A stretch of 64,000 bases of DNA, taken from the NCBI GenBank assembly GCA_029207755.1, contig JARCOQ010000006.1:68980093-69044092 (forward strand), given 5' to 3'. Below are positions 15,501-40,818 of the stretch, piece by piece. The notes below the pieces were generated by a model. That model was not told the origin of the DNA. It was given only the letters and a program-made list of their open reading frames with translations, and did no database searches. The position numbers and the translations under genes were made by a program. Within the stretch, counting starts at the first letter, position 1, and each line of letters starts with the position of its first letter. Origin of the DNA: Chamaea fasciata. Its lineage: Eukaryota; Chordata; Aves; Passeriformes; Sylviidae.

Positions 15501-17039
15501 GCTGGTGTAACTGGCCAGGCAAGAAAGGCCTCAATGAGCAGCCTTCGGCTAAGCACTGAAGAATTTCATGTCCTACATCCATAACTGGAGCAGGAGGCCT
15601 CCTTCCAGACACCGAACAGCAGCTTTCCTAATTTTCCTCAGTACTGGAATCAAAGGACATGCTCCTCCTTCCAGTGTATGCACATCCAGGTATTCCACAG
15701 CCTCACAACTGTCTCATATAAATTTACCAGCCTGATGTTCAAATCCAGATTGAATGACTATCCCCATACACTTGCCTACCTCGTTACCAAGTATGTGCAG
15801 TATTTGAAGCTTAAATCCAAGGACTGCGAACGGGTTCCACAGTACAACACGTAGGCACTATCAGGTACAGCACGGATTCCAAGGATGGATAACAAAGATA
15901 TTCCAAACACTGGACTGCATAAGTATTACATTCTAGTCCACACAGAGCACTCAGACTAGTCCAGCTCTCCTGTTTACCTGAACCCAACTTGATTTTTAAC
16001 ACACATGAGCAAAAACACACACCTGCTGACTTCATTCTTTTCCTCTATGTAATTCTGTCTAGCTCACCTTTTGCCCAATGACAGCTTGATCTGGGCTATT
16101 CCAAACAGTGCATTTAGTTAACATGATCCTTTGGACTCACCCTTCTAGAGCAGTGGAAAAATACCCCTGAGAAGCATTAAGACATACTTTGGTAGTATAT
16201 TCACTCTAAGAGCTTGTCTTTCTGTCTCTCCTCCTGGTTCCTGGAATTCTGTTTTTTTACCTCCGAATAGGCTCTGAGGACATTTACCAGCATAAAAAGC
16301 CCAGGTGGCAGAGGAGTTCCCCGAAACCCAGCTGCCCTCCCAGCTCTGTCAGGCCAGCAGGTTTGCATCTCTCGCGTCAGCAGCAGAGAAGAGTCAGGTC
16401 AGCAGCCCAAGGCAGCTGCAGGATGCTTACCGGTCGGTCTGGAGAACGTGGATGAGGTGTTCCATGGCTTGTATGCCGACCTCCAATCGGTATTTCTGTT
16501 TGGAAAAGAGACGAATAACCATTCGAATAATGGTAGAGCCCAAACACCAAACAAAGCCTTTTCTACAAGTACCTGACAAAGGTACTTGAAATTCACGTCG
16601 CTACTCGGGAAGTTGGCTCCTTACCTTGGATAATGACTTGAGCGCACGTACAGCATCCCTCCGGTCATCCAGTAACGTGGACGAAGCCACTCGGTCACAC
16701 AGCTTCTGGATCTGGAAGGGTACGTACAACACACGGGATAAGCCAGCACGGCGGGGCTGCAGGAGAGACTCCCGACACACAGCCTAAGGTCAGAAACCGC
16801 ACGGGAGAGCTGCTCCTCCCCCGTTCCAGTCAGCAGCTCACGGCCCCGAGCAGGACCGGGCACCACCCGGGCCTGTCAGAGGCAGCGGCGCAGCCAGTGG
16901 CGACAGGGCGGCCCCAGCCGGGGCTGTCCCGGCCCCCCGGTCCTGCCCCAGCCTGGCCGCGTCCTCCGCTCACCGTGTCGGCTCCCGAGGGCTGCGGGCC
17001 GGCGCTGGGGCCGCCCATGACGCCCCGCAAGAAGTTCAT
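575..17039 (-). CDS. USO1: General vesicular transport factor p115 (USO1), N-terminal half, partial
   Basis: USO1/p115 is a peripheral Golgi protein that tethers COPI and ER-derived vesicles, with GM130, giantin and Rab1 as partners. Coding exons in transcript order (minus strand): 16974-17039, 16625-16711, 16431-16495, 12089-12168, 11097-11108, 8822-8922, 7796-7898, 7583-7638, 7220-7340, 5780-5958, 5196-5336, 4338-4426, 3669-3823, 3212-3423, 575-685. All junctions are GT-AG and phases agree. They give 1578 nt, or 526 codons, with no stop. The start MNFLRGVMGG matches the human protein, and later exons carry family-typical strings such as EFDFHVRWPGVKLLTSLLKQ, FENAFERLLDIITEEGNSDG and LCGGLFSTDSLSNWCAAVAL. 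This covers most of the armadillo-like globular head. The coiled coil and acidic tail (human total about 962 residues) lie off the left edge. Promoter is the CpG island at exon 1. Confidence 0.97.
8370..8632 (+). mobile_element. CR1 LINE 3' fragment in USO1 intron 6
   Basis: The stretch reads like the 3' end of an avian CR1 retrotransposon in plus orientation. It contains recognisable diverged pieces of the CR1 tail, such as tgcccagggcagtggtggag, ggatgtggcactttgggaca, ttggactctatgatcctaga and ttttccaacctaaatgg. It is antisense to USO1. The open frame here (from 8437) is a by-product of the repeat. Confidence 0.85.
11097..11108 (-). CDS. USO1: USO1 12-nt microexon (phase 1-1)
   Basis: Between the exons at 12089-12168 and 8822-8922 the minus strand reads ctgacag, then ATGACTCTGAAG, then gtaaaag: a 12-base exon with acceptor and donor. 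Included, it adds DDSE to the acidic linker (EEEEQ-DDSE-EENS). Skipped, the flanking exons still join in frame (EEEEQEENS). The skipped form lies nearer the human sequence as I recall it (EEEEEVEENS), so this is probably an alternative exon. Alternative use is inference. Confidence 0.6.
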
Positions 17040-17345
17040 GGCGGCTCGGCTCGGCCCGGCCCGGCCAGACGTTCCCGCTCCCCCCGCGGAAGCGGCCGCC
17101 GCGCCTGCGCTGCCACGTGGCACCGCCACGGCCGCGGGCGGGGCTCCGGGAGGCGTGCGGCGGGACCGGCCCAGGAATGTCGCCCGCCGTGCCCTCCTGA
17201 GCTGGGGCAAGCTTCGACTGCTCTTCCCAAATGCGCTCGGGTCCCAGGGCGCGGCCCGCCTTTCTCATGAGGAAAAGGGCCCCCGAACAGGTCTGCATGG
17301 CGGGGCAGCTCGCAGAACGTTTTGCTGCGCGTTTGCTCACCGTGA
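16860..17345. promoter_or_regulatory. USO1: USO1 CpG-island promoter
   Basis: A CpG-dense, G+C-rich block spans USO1 exon 1 and about 300 bp upstream, with no TATA box at the expected place. It includes GC boxes (gggcggggc near 17136-17144) and the CACGTG palindrome at 17111-17122. The transcription start is not determinable from sequence. The many overlapping long open frames here on both strands reflect G+C content rather than genes. Confidence 0.75.
17111..17122. promoter_or_regulatory. E-box palindrome containing ACGTGGC (Golgi-stress-type element)
   Basis: The 12-base perfect palindrome TGCCACGTGGCA lies 72 bp upstream of the USO1 start codon. Its core CACGTG suits bHLH-Zip factors (USF, MITF/TFE). 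Because it is palindromic, both strands carry ACGTGGC, the published Golgi apparatus stress response element consensus bound by TFE3. Occupancy is inference. It could also be a plain USF site or lie within the 5' UTR. Confidence 0.5.
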
Positions 17346-19100
17346 ACAGCAGATACGCAGGGGCTGGGGCCATTAACCTCTCTGAGAAGTTAAAAAGCAC
17401 ACCCCTGTAACACGGTTCCATCTACGTCTCGGGGTCTGTGCATCCACATCAATCCCTAGGCAAACTCTCAGGCTTGGAATTCAGAAATTGCATTCACTTC
17501 TAATGAAAACCAGCAAGGTGATAGCTACTCTTAACTACAAGTAGAAAGTATCCAAATACTTTTGGAACGAAGACACCTCAGTGAGAACCAGAAGCTTACC
17601 TAGATAAGACTGATGGTTCGAGTCCAAGAGAAAAGCACCACGAAGTACTTAAATTACTTTCAGATGCTGAATGCCACCCTTGGATGTCACCATGACATAT
17701 TCTGGATTCCTGCTGAGGAGCAGCAGCCAAGAACCAGAACTTCAAACCCTTCGGGCACTGCACCAACACACCAGCTCCCACCCTCATGCTGCCTTCCTAA
17801 TGGCTACTGGTAGGGTTTGGCAGTGCTTGGCTTATTCTACATATCCAATTAAAGCAATTTCAGTTGCAACCACAGCAAATGGGCACAGAAAGTGCCAAGA
17901 TCATCAGTTCCAAAATCTAGTTAATTTCATTCCAGTGAGACAACCCCTCTCACATCACAGTTTAAATCAAGAGCTTTGGGGATTTCATTTTCCTTATCTA
18001 CTAAAGAATGAAATTCACCACCCAGCATGTGGCCCAGAGGTTTTTTACCTTTTTCGGCAACAAAGAATCCTTATGTGAGGTTTGGTCACCAAATAACGAG
18101 GTGGTTATAGCAACCATAGCCATGTTAGCAGTTTCCTGATGCACAGGAGGGTGACTCCAGCATGCAGCCACCACACACCCCCAGTTTTGCTGAGCACAGT
18201 CATGCATATCAGGCCTGTGCATCCCTGACTATGCTTTCTCTCCTCAGCCTACCCGGTAGCATGCTGGTGCTACATAATGAGCTGCAGCTCACTCACAACG
18301 GCCCTAGTTTTTAAATGCCCAGATCCTCTTACACCTCATTGCTCACTAGTAGCAAAACAAGTCTGAGAAAACAAAAACCCCTTCTCCTAAACCAAAGGTG
18401 TTTAGATATTCAAAGGTTAGGAAAGGATCCCCACCCCTTCCCAACAGTGATGATTCAAGGCCCGTTCTGGGCCAGTGCAAATACACACCAGAACTCACCT
18501 GATATGTTCAAGTTGGCATAAGGAAATTCTAGTCCTTAGCAAGAAAACAAGAAATAACCAACACCAAGTTCTTTCACAAACCAAAATTTATTTCAATATT
18601 TCCATCCTCACACACAACCGCAGGAAAGAAAGTGAGCTGCCTCCAAAATAGATGTCTGACACGCCCCAGCTGTCCTGTTGGAGAGACAATATACTCCAAG
18701 GGGCAAATTCTGCCACCCTGTAAAGGAGTTACCTGGTATTTGACCTGCAATCACGCACAGTTTTTTATTTCAGCATAACTCAAAAGTGTTTCTATTTCAG
18801 TGAGAAGATGTAAACTTCTGACTGAGCAAAGGACGGGGGCGCAGCTCTCCGCAGACCCCTGCTGTATCCCAACACTGACCGCACCGTGGCTCTACAGGCT
18901 GGAGACCTCCGTCCAAGCGAAACAGCTCCGGTGGGCACTACCAAGGGGGTCAGGAACTGAACCCGCCCGGCCACGCGCCACGATTGACATTGGTGCCTTG
19001 ATGCCATGGTAAGGGCCGGACACTCGGGCACACCCGGAGGAGAACCGGAACAGTTAAGGCAGGAGCAAAGAGCAAAGCCCACTCTGCCTACAACACCACT
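17345..19100. other. Intergenic region between divergent USO1 and G3BP2 promoters
   Basis: About 1.75 kb of ordinary base composition separates the two CpG islands. I see no recognisable protein-coding gene. Two minus-strand AATAAA signals (reading TTTATT on the plus strand at 18587-18592 and 18764-18769) could end an upstream-antisense transcript starting at the G3BP2 island. No open frame here resembles a known protein. Confidence 0.6.
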
Positions 19101-19170
19101 CCTGCCGCGGGCACTCCGACCTCTCCATGACCACTCCCCACCCCGCCGGTGGTGGATATGCCCTCGCGCC

Positions 19171-19178
19171 TGACGTCA
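19171..19178. promoter_or_regulatory. CRE, TGACGTCA
   Basis: A perfect palindromic cAMP-response element sits 17 bp before an inverted CCAAT box. It lies about 330 bp upstream of the end of G3BP2 exon 1. A consensus CREB/ATF binding site close to a CpG-island start is common. Binding is inferred. Confidence 0.6.
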
Positions 19179-19329
19179 CCGCGGCAGCCCGGTGCTGATT
19201 GGCGGAGAGCGCCCCGGGATGCTCCGCCCTTCCCCTCCCTGCCCCGCCCGTCTCCGTTCTGCGCAGGCGTGCGCGCGCACGCAGGCAGGCAGGCACGCAC
19301 GGGAGCCGCGGTCGCCCGCCCTCCCCCGC

Positions 19330-19500
19330 CCGCCCGGCTGTGACGCCGCCGCCGCCGCCGCGCCCCGCTCGCCTTGTGCTGCCCGCGCCGCGGGACGCGC
19401 CGCCCGAGTAACACGCTCGCCGCGCCCGGCTCCCCGCAGCTCCTGGCGGCCTGGGCGAAAACGCGCCCCGGCCCCGCGCACCGAGACTTTTGTCCCTTAG
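19330..19500 (+). other. G3BP2: G3BP2 non-coding exon 1 (5' UTR), start approximate
   Basis: The sequence tgtcccttag|gtgagcgg gives a strong donor at 19501, inside the CpG island. The first coding exon, 7 kb downstream, has its own acceptor at 26593, so an upstream non-coding exon is needed. This matches the known human gene layout. The left boundary (transcription start) is a guess. The 3' boundary is well supported. Confidence 0.65.
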
Positions 19501-22500
19501 GTGAGCGGCGTGGGGGGCGGGGGGCAGGGTAGGCCCCGGTGCGGGCGGTGTTTGTGTGTGGGGGGAAGGCTGTTCAACGCCCGCCGGGGGCAGCGGCGGG
19601 AACGGCGCTGTGCGGGGCTGAGGGCAGCGGCGGGAGCGGCGCCGAGCGGGGCAGCGCCCCGGATCCCGGCTTTGCCCTTCGCTGCCCGCCCCGGCCGCTG
19701 GCTCCCGGCTCGGTTCGGAGTGGGGTGGGGGGGGGGCAGCTTTTGTTCACCGTCACCTTGGCGGCTCTTCCGCTTCGCCCCGGGCGGCGCGGGGAGGCCG
19801 GGGAAATGCGCCCCCAAGCCCCGCATTGTTCGGCACTGGCTGTGTCGTTGGGCCTTGCGATCGCCTCTTCCCCTCTCACTTCATGGATCGATCCCTGTGC
19901 ACGGGCCTCCAGCGGTACGTGGGCTTCGGCATGGGCAGGGTGCTGCTGCGCCGGCCTTGATCGTGCTGCTGAAGCTCCCTTAGCTCCCCATCCTCGGCCC
20001 AGCAGGCCCCTCTGCTCTCCTACGAGTTGGTACAGCCGTGGCAACCTGGCTGTAAGGGCTGCCCCAACTCTGCAGACCTCACCATTTTGCGCTTCCCCTT
20101 TCCTCAGTCATAACCTAGGCTGCTCTGTTTCCACAGAGTGATATCGTAGATGTTCCTGTGAAGCACCTTTTATTCTGCAGAGCTGGATGCCTTGAGTAGG
20201 TATTTTCTGAGCTGCTCTCGTTTGTCACCTGAGTTGAGCTCATTGGGTTCTCAGGCTTCTGCCTCCCTTCACCTCGGGGGTCGCTGCAGTTCCAGTGTGG
20301 GTGCCCAGGAGCATCTGCACAACAAGTGTTTAAAATCCCTTGGGTAGCTGGGTGAGCCTGAATCTTGAAATTGGTGTCAGGTACCACTGCATAAAAGGAC
20401 TGTCACAAGAGAGAACGAGATGATATGAGATTATTGTGTAATTTCAACCAGAAAGTCTTAACTAGTCATGCGGATGCTGTTATTGTGGCCTTCTGAGATG
20501 GTTTAACAACTCCCAAGCCCTCTGTGTGTTCTTCAGTTCAGTGTGCAAATGGATCTGCTTTCATGCAGAAAGAATTGTAGAGATGCCCAAGGTACTTGGG
20601 AATGGTTGAGAAAGAGGGGAAGTTGTGTCAGTCCATACCCAAGTTCTGTATGTGGTGTGGCTCTGTTACTGTAGCGCTGCGAATGTAGGATTTGTCAGCT
20701 TGGATTCTGAGCCGAGAAGTGATTGCTGACAAACTGGTGTTTGTTTACTTCTGGCGTTGATTTATCATTCAAGAGGCATTCTTGTGTCCATTGTGGGTGT
20801 GGGTACAGGGCCATACCTCCCCTAGGAAAGCCTGTCATTCTTGAGGATTCCTTCTTCTTGTGAACCCTGTTTGCTTGTATGTCAGAAACATAGTCTTGGT
20901 TTGCCATTAGAAGTTTTCTTGGAATAGTCTGCCTGGTGGATGTGGGCTTGCTGTGTGAAATTATGATCTGTGTCTGATCATAATGAAATTTTCATTAGGT
21001 GTATAAAATCTTTTCTGGGTAAACTAGCTTGAACTGAAGAGAAAACCAAATGTCCGTCATCCACGTAGCTGCTGATGTCCATATGAATGTTCCTTTATGG
21101 AACTGAGGATTCGAAGTAAGCATCTATTCTCACACTCAAGATTATTTAACAGCACTGAAGATACAGTGAGAAAGCACTGTACCTTAAGGCACAGTGTTGG
21201 ACTTGAGTCTTCTGCTGTAGTACTTATGGTGCTGGATGTCACTGCTTTTGAGAGCATTTAACAAATAAAGAACTGTGTTGCAACTCAAATAACATGAACA
21301 GATGAATATGTCAGACTAATAGACGTATCTGATGAGACACTAGGAGAAAGGTGCTGAACCTGGTCTTGGATGATGACACATAGGTGGAATGGCTCCCCCA
21401 GATCAGATCACTGTTGTTATTGCTCTTTGGGTGGCTGTTGGCCCTTTTGGACTGCACAGCTTAATTGCCCAGAGGATGGTCCCCTATGGCAGCTGTGTGC
21501 CTAAGATACAGGGTGCTGTTAAACTCCTCCCCAAAAACCCCAACCACAAACCAAAACTAAACCAACCTCTCAGGAGAGCTTGATTTGAAAGAGCTGCTTG
21601 CTGTGCCTTTGAGCCCAGCCAGTTCAGAATGTAGCACATGGGTAAAGGGGATTATAAAGTTAAGGGATTCTGGTAGATTACACATAGTTGCTAGTCCTTG
21701 CTGCAGATGCAGGATGCTCTGAGTACTGACCTTGCAGAGTGTGACAGAGGGATGGTACTGTCAATACTGGAGTGTTCTCTGGGACTTTTAATTGCCCTTT
21801 CAGGATTTTTTTCCTTGCAGTATGGGGTACTCGCCAGCCTCTTGCCGGGCTGTGTGTGGGAAGCCCTGCCTTGGGGCTGCTGGGCTATCAGTTTGGGTTT
21901 TTAGCTTTTTTTGAGGTGTGGCTGCTCACTCCGTGTGTGGCAGTGATGGCATCTCACAGTCGTGCTTAAGGATCGCAGGAGCAAGCATGACCTGTGAGGC
22001 GTTCATTTTTGCTTGTCTCTAGTAAGAAACGCAGCTTAAAAGTGGTACTCTGGGTTCAGGAGAAAAGTGTCCAAGATTGTGAAAGCTGCTGTCCCCTTCC
22101 CTTCTGTTTTCCCTCATCTCCAGTGGTATGTGAAGTGGCACTGTGTTCCTTGTGGCTTTGCTTAGTGTGCCTGCTGTGTGGGGAACATCTTCCTGATTTG
22201 CCAGAACATTTTTCTCAAATTTATTTTCATTTTAAGTGGCGTATTTAAATCTGGTTAATGACTTGGACAAGAGTTGCAAACTTGTGGATGTACAAACAAG
22301 CCATGCTGTTGCAGATTTATATAAAATGATAGCTTGATGTCTGTGTGCCTGTAGTTATGGACAAAATGTTCTATGGATGACTTGTTCAGAGGATGAAATT
22401 TGCTTGTCAATAAAACAAAATTTTATTGGCTTGTAGGTTTTTATTAAAACAACTGGTGAGGTGCACAGCTCCCTTGCAGAGCTTTGAAGATTTTCTTGAT

Positions 22501-23333
22501 GGAGGTTACGTTCAAGTTCAGGTGATGCTTTCTTCAGCTAGTGTCAGAATTCAGTTCAGCTTTTTTCTGGTTTGTTTGTTTTTTGTGTTTTTTTTTTTCC
22601 CAAGTAGAATTGATGAAATGTCCAGGCAACTTCACTCTTGTTGATCTTTCTTGAAACAGGATAAAAGTGGCTTTGAAATACCTCTTTGGGCACAACCAAA
22701 GACACTGTGCCAAAGTTTATTTTCTGGATTCCTAACTTTGAGCAGGTAGCCACCATTCTGTAGCTTAGTCATGACCTCGGGTAACAGGGCTTTGCCACAG
22801 ATGACGAGTCATATTTCTGCTTTCTACAGGGCAAGGGAAGTAACAATAATAGTAATCGTAATGGGAATGCTTACATGTATTATAGGGGAAAAAAGCTTTG
22901 CTAATGTCAGAGCTGCTTATTGAGCAAAATGCATGCCAGGGAACATTTCACTGCTCAACATGTAACAATCTTCACTACTTGGTCAGAAACAAATTGCTGC
23001 TGCCCTCTTGTGCAAATCGATGGATGATTATTTGGGGTTTGGATTCTCGTTGTTTTTTTTTCATTCAGCTGAAGAAGGGACAAACACAGCTTAATAAAGT
23101 TTTGTGTAAAAAGATGATTACAGGTTAAGTGATTTTGCATGCTCTTACTTGAGTGTGGACATGAGAAATGATTGTAGTTGATTCTCATGTACTTCAGCAC
23201 AATTGTCTCCGTGTCGGGTGTACCTTATCCCGCTGTCCCTCAGCAGGTTCACCATGTTGCAAAGGCTGATTCCTGGCTTTGTTTGTCATGGCCATCTTTG
23301 GAGGAGATTATCTTTTCCGCTTTTGTTTGTTTG

Positions 23334-23334
<1 letters not shown>

Positions 23335-23364
<30 letters not shown>
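23335..23364 (+). repeat. Poly(T) tract of 30
   Basis: Thirty consecutive T bases lie in G3BP2 intron 1, after an imperfect TTTG run. Read on the minus strand this is poly(A), as left by a retroposed tail, but I recognise no element body beside it. Confidence 0.9.
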
Positions 23365-23366
<2 letters not shown>

Positions 23367-25984
23367 CTGCAAATAACAAATAATTCCTTTCTGTGCCAGT
23401 TCTCTCATTGTTTTTGTTCTCTTGAAAGAAATCCTGCCTGTAGGCTGAAGTTTTTGTTATAAACTCTAGTCCCACAGGTTGAAGTTGCAAGGAGTATTTC
23501 ACTGACATGTGCGTGTTCTTTAGTTTTGGAATTGGGTTCCTCACCTCTGTGTCTTGTCTTGGGAAGAAAGAGATTCCATGTTGCATTGTGCCTTTCAGCT
23601 TACAAGTATACTGCAAAATATTTTGTGTGGCTCCTGATTCTCCTTGGTTGAGGAAACCCAGTGTGCCTTCCTGGTAACAGAGGAATTGGAAGTAGTGGAT
23701 AAGGTGGAAATCAAATCCTGTCGATGAGTTGTTATGTCAGCTGGATATAGGTAGGAGTGCCTGTGGATGAGCAGCTGCTGCATGGGTGTTCCTGTTACCC
23801 TGTCCATGTGGCTTATGGTTTTTGGCCATTGTGCATGCTGGAGGGATTTTTTATCAGTACAATTGCATCATAAAGAAGCCAGCAGATAAGTGCGTTTGAT
23901 TTCTGGTGATTGCCATCTCAGTGCTGGGATCTCAGACTAACAGCAGCATTTTGTTTCTGGCTAGTGTGTACACGAGTGCCTCGTGCTGTAAGTTCTCATT
24001 TCTTGATGGCTGCTCAGGCTGATCTAAGAATGTGGCTCATTACATTCAGCTGAGAAGAGCACTCAGTCTTGTTTCTTAGTTTGTAATTCACTAACTCTTG
24101 ATTGTGTCCTGATGGAAACTGGAAGTAGAGCTTTTATAGAGTATTGATATCAGTGGGGCTTCCCTTGTTGCCTGGTAAGCCATGGAGATACTGTTCTTTG
24201 TAAATTGGGCCTGTTTAAATTGTTGATGCTCATGCCTTGACTTTTTGCTTAAATTTCACTGGTGTCTTTACCTCCAAATGCCTTGGGCCTGCTAAGGCTC
24301 AGGTCCTTGACTTCAGGGAGGTGCTGTACTAATTGGGACACAAACTTTTGAAAACCTAGTTTCATGGCACCCATGTTGCTAGCAAGGAGTAGCTCTGATT
24401 TTATTTCACCACTTTTTTTTAATGACTTGGGAGACCTGAGCAGTTCATTAAGACTCTGCTATCCCTATTGAGATCTTTGAAGAAATAATGGAAGGAAGTA
24501 ATTCTGAGACAGGTGAAGAATTGTACTGAGACATCCTCTCAAATTATGTGACAGTGTCATGTAAATCAGTGATGCTGTCACTTGAAATATGGAAGAGGTG
24601 CACAGTGAGGAAATAGAACAGCTTCCAGTGAAGAAAAGACGTAGCATGATACAGATCTCCTGTAGGGTAATGAGTTGCCACAGATCATTATGTTTTGTAC
24701 CCAGAGACATTTTTAGTGTTCACTGAGATATGCCAGCAATTTATTAACAAGTATACTTTGCTTATTGCTATATTAATAAGAGCGTGTGGTGGTTATCACC
24801 TGCTTTTTAACAGATTCTTTTAAAAAATCCTGATGAGGCTCCATCTTTGTGTATTCTCCCAAGTGCTCATGGTGAAGATCCTGTCACCGATTTTGTGTTC
24901 ACCATCTGCTTGTGAGGCAGGGGAACAAAAAAAAAAAAAAAAGGATAGCCTCTCCTGTAGAAACAGAGATGTCCTTCTTCTTGTAGGGCTGGTTTCTAAG
25001 TAGAATTTCCTAGTGCATGCCATTGCTGTAGTATGAATTGTGTTGGGAAGATCCTCAAATTGCTCATATTTTGTTTTTTCTTTGCCCCTGTTTTGAGCAT
25101 GCACAGGGCTCAAATCTTTGATGTCCCTTAGTATTTTGGCATTTGGTTTTGTGTCTCATTAGCATAATTACTTCCTCTGGGGCTTCCTGTGAGGCAACAC
25201 TAGTACTGTGTTCCAGAGTCTTGCAGAGTTACATCAAAGGGGTTTGGATACAAGAGGGTTTTGGATAAAACTGTTGTAAGTTGGCTGATTTCTTATCTCC
25301 AGGTTCAAGACCTGTGTTTCAGGCTTTGCCTTCTGCTTTACCTGCACTTTTTTGAGACTGTTGTTTCTGGTATGATTCCTGACTAAGTGCATTTGGGTGC
25401 ATTTCTTGGTATTGTCTTGTGGCTTGGATTGCTGGCTTGAGATAATTTCTGTGAAGTGTGAACTATTTGAGCCAAGTATGTGGGCTTTTTTTCTTCGGAG
25501 CTCCATTACGATGCAGGATCTGTCGCATTCATGGCATTGTTCCTGTGTGTGTTCTACCTTTATTAGAGGCCCTTCTTAAGCTGAGGTTAATCTCCCAGTT
25601 TCACTTCATATGCTTTATGTGCTGTCTGGCTGTAATTGCAAACAGTCTTATGTCTGGCCTTTGGTTTAGATTGATGGGTCAAGGTCATTTTGGTAAAAAA
25701 CCAAAAATCTTACTCTAGGATTGTCTCCCAAGTTGGAAACCCGGATTTTTGACTTGGTCTTCTTTCCCTGTTGTCTTGCATAAATACTAGTTTTTGGAGA
25801 AAGAAAGTAGATGAAGCATCTGTGTGAGAACTGGAGGGAATTTCATGATTGCAGACAGTGATAGTCTTAAGTGAGCTGGCAAAAATAACATGTTTGGTAC
25901 TGGCAAGCCATCAAAAAGTGTTTTAGAGTACTGAGGATTATTTTATGACATGGATGATCTGCAGGACAGTAGGGATTGGTAGTA

Positions 25985-26046
25985 GCATAGCAGGTTGAAG
26001 CAGGTGACCCCCTGGAAGTCCTTTCTAACTTAGATGATTCTATGAC
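25985..26046 (+). mobile_element. CR1 LINE 3' tail fragment in G3BP2 intron 1
   Basis: The segment reads gcaggtgaccccctggaagt followed by a ttctaac...gattctatga tail, which is the diverged 3' terminus of a plus-oriented CR1 element. The 5' limit is vague because similarity fades. It is short and degenerate, so an old insertion. Confidence 0.65.
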
Positions 26047-26572
26047 AAAAGTGAAATGCAGTTAGGTTGGACAACTAGTACCTAAGACTTTAGTCGTCAC
26101 TGAGGCACTGAGGTTTCCCTTCCCTGTATTCATGGAATGTGAATCCAGCCCACATGGTTACTTCATTGTGAAGCAGAGGTACCAGCTACCTTAAGGAAGT
26201 GTATTCCTGTCTGCTTTGCAGGCCTGTTGAACTGGGGTTTTTTTAAGTATTCATCAGCCAAAGGGATAAATAAATGGTGCAAGAGATTTTTAACAGGGTT
26301 TTTCTTTGTTTGTTTAAGGGTAGTTTTTGATGTTTTTCAATGCACCTGTTCTGTTAGGGACTTTGTATCTACTGTTCCCTTTTCATCAAAGTAATACATG
26401 AATCGACTGAAATTTTCTTACTTACTCAAAAGATGTGGGGGAGGGTGTCCTGAATTGGTTGAGTATTTTCTAGTAGATTAAGGGCCTGTGTGCATAATTG
26501 TTTCAATTCTATCATCACAATGTTAATCCTTTTATGGGAAAGCTGTGATACATAGCGAAGCTTTCCAACTAA

Positions 26573-40577
<14,005 letters not shown>

Positions 40578-40812
40578 AATCTCCACTGTGGGCAGACAGT
40601 CTTGGCAGTGGTACATTATCCATCGTGTTTGCATTCTTGTTAATTTTTTTTTTTAGCTTTGGAATGTGACACAGCCCTTCTGATCGTTTCTTTGATGTGA
40701 AAACATCCTTTGGTTTCCAGTTTAAATTGAGGTGGACATTTTTTCCCCAGTTTCACAACAGGAGTCACACTCTTAATTTATAAATGTAAACTTGGAGAAT
40801 GGAGGACTGAAA

Positions 40813-40818
40813 AATAAA
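40813..40818 (+). terminator. G3BP2: Proximal polyA signal AATAAA of G3BP2
   Basis: A canonical hexamer lies 236 nt after the stop codon and would yield a short 3' UTR isoform. It is embedded in A-rich sequence, so internal oligo(dT) priming could mimic it in cDNA data. Confidence 0.4.

Larger units (their letters stand above)
19100..19860 (+). promoter_or_regulatory. G3BP2: G3BP2 CpG-island promoter
   Basis: Dense CpG and G+C-rich sequence surrounds the non-coding first exon of G3BP2. Going downstream there is a perfect CRE (19171-19178), an inverted CCAAT box CTGATTGGC (19195-19203), a GC box (19241-19250), an NRF1-like TGCGCAGGCGTG (19260-19271), a 16-bp alternating purine-pyrimidine palindrome (19267-19282) and a short GCC run (19345-19359). 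No TATA box is evident. This is a typical housekeeping-type promoter. Confidence 0.8.

Noticed and set aside
16876..17421. 181-codon and other long frames on both strands over the USO1 CpG island
   Set aside because: They overlap USO1 exon 1 and its promoter in other frames; stop codons are rare because of high G+C.
19501..20141. 160- and 200-codon frames downstream of G3BP2 exon 1
   Set aside because: They lie in G3BP2 intron 1 within the CpG island, read through the donor, and have no recognisable homology.
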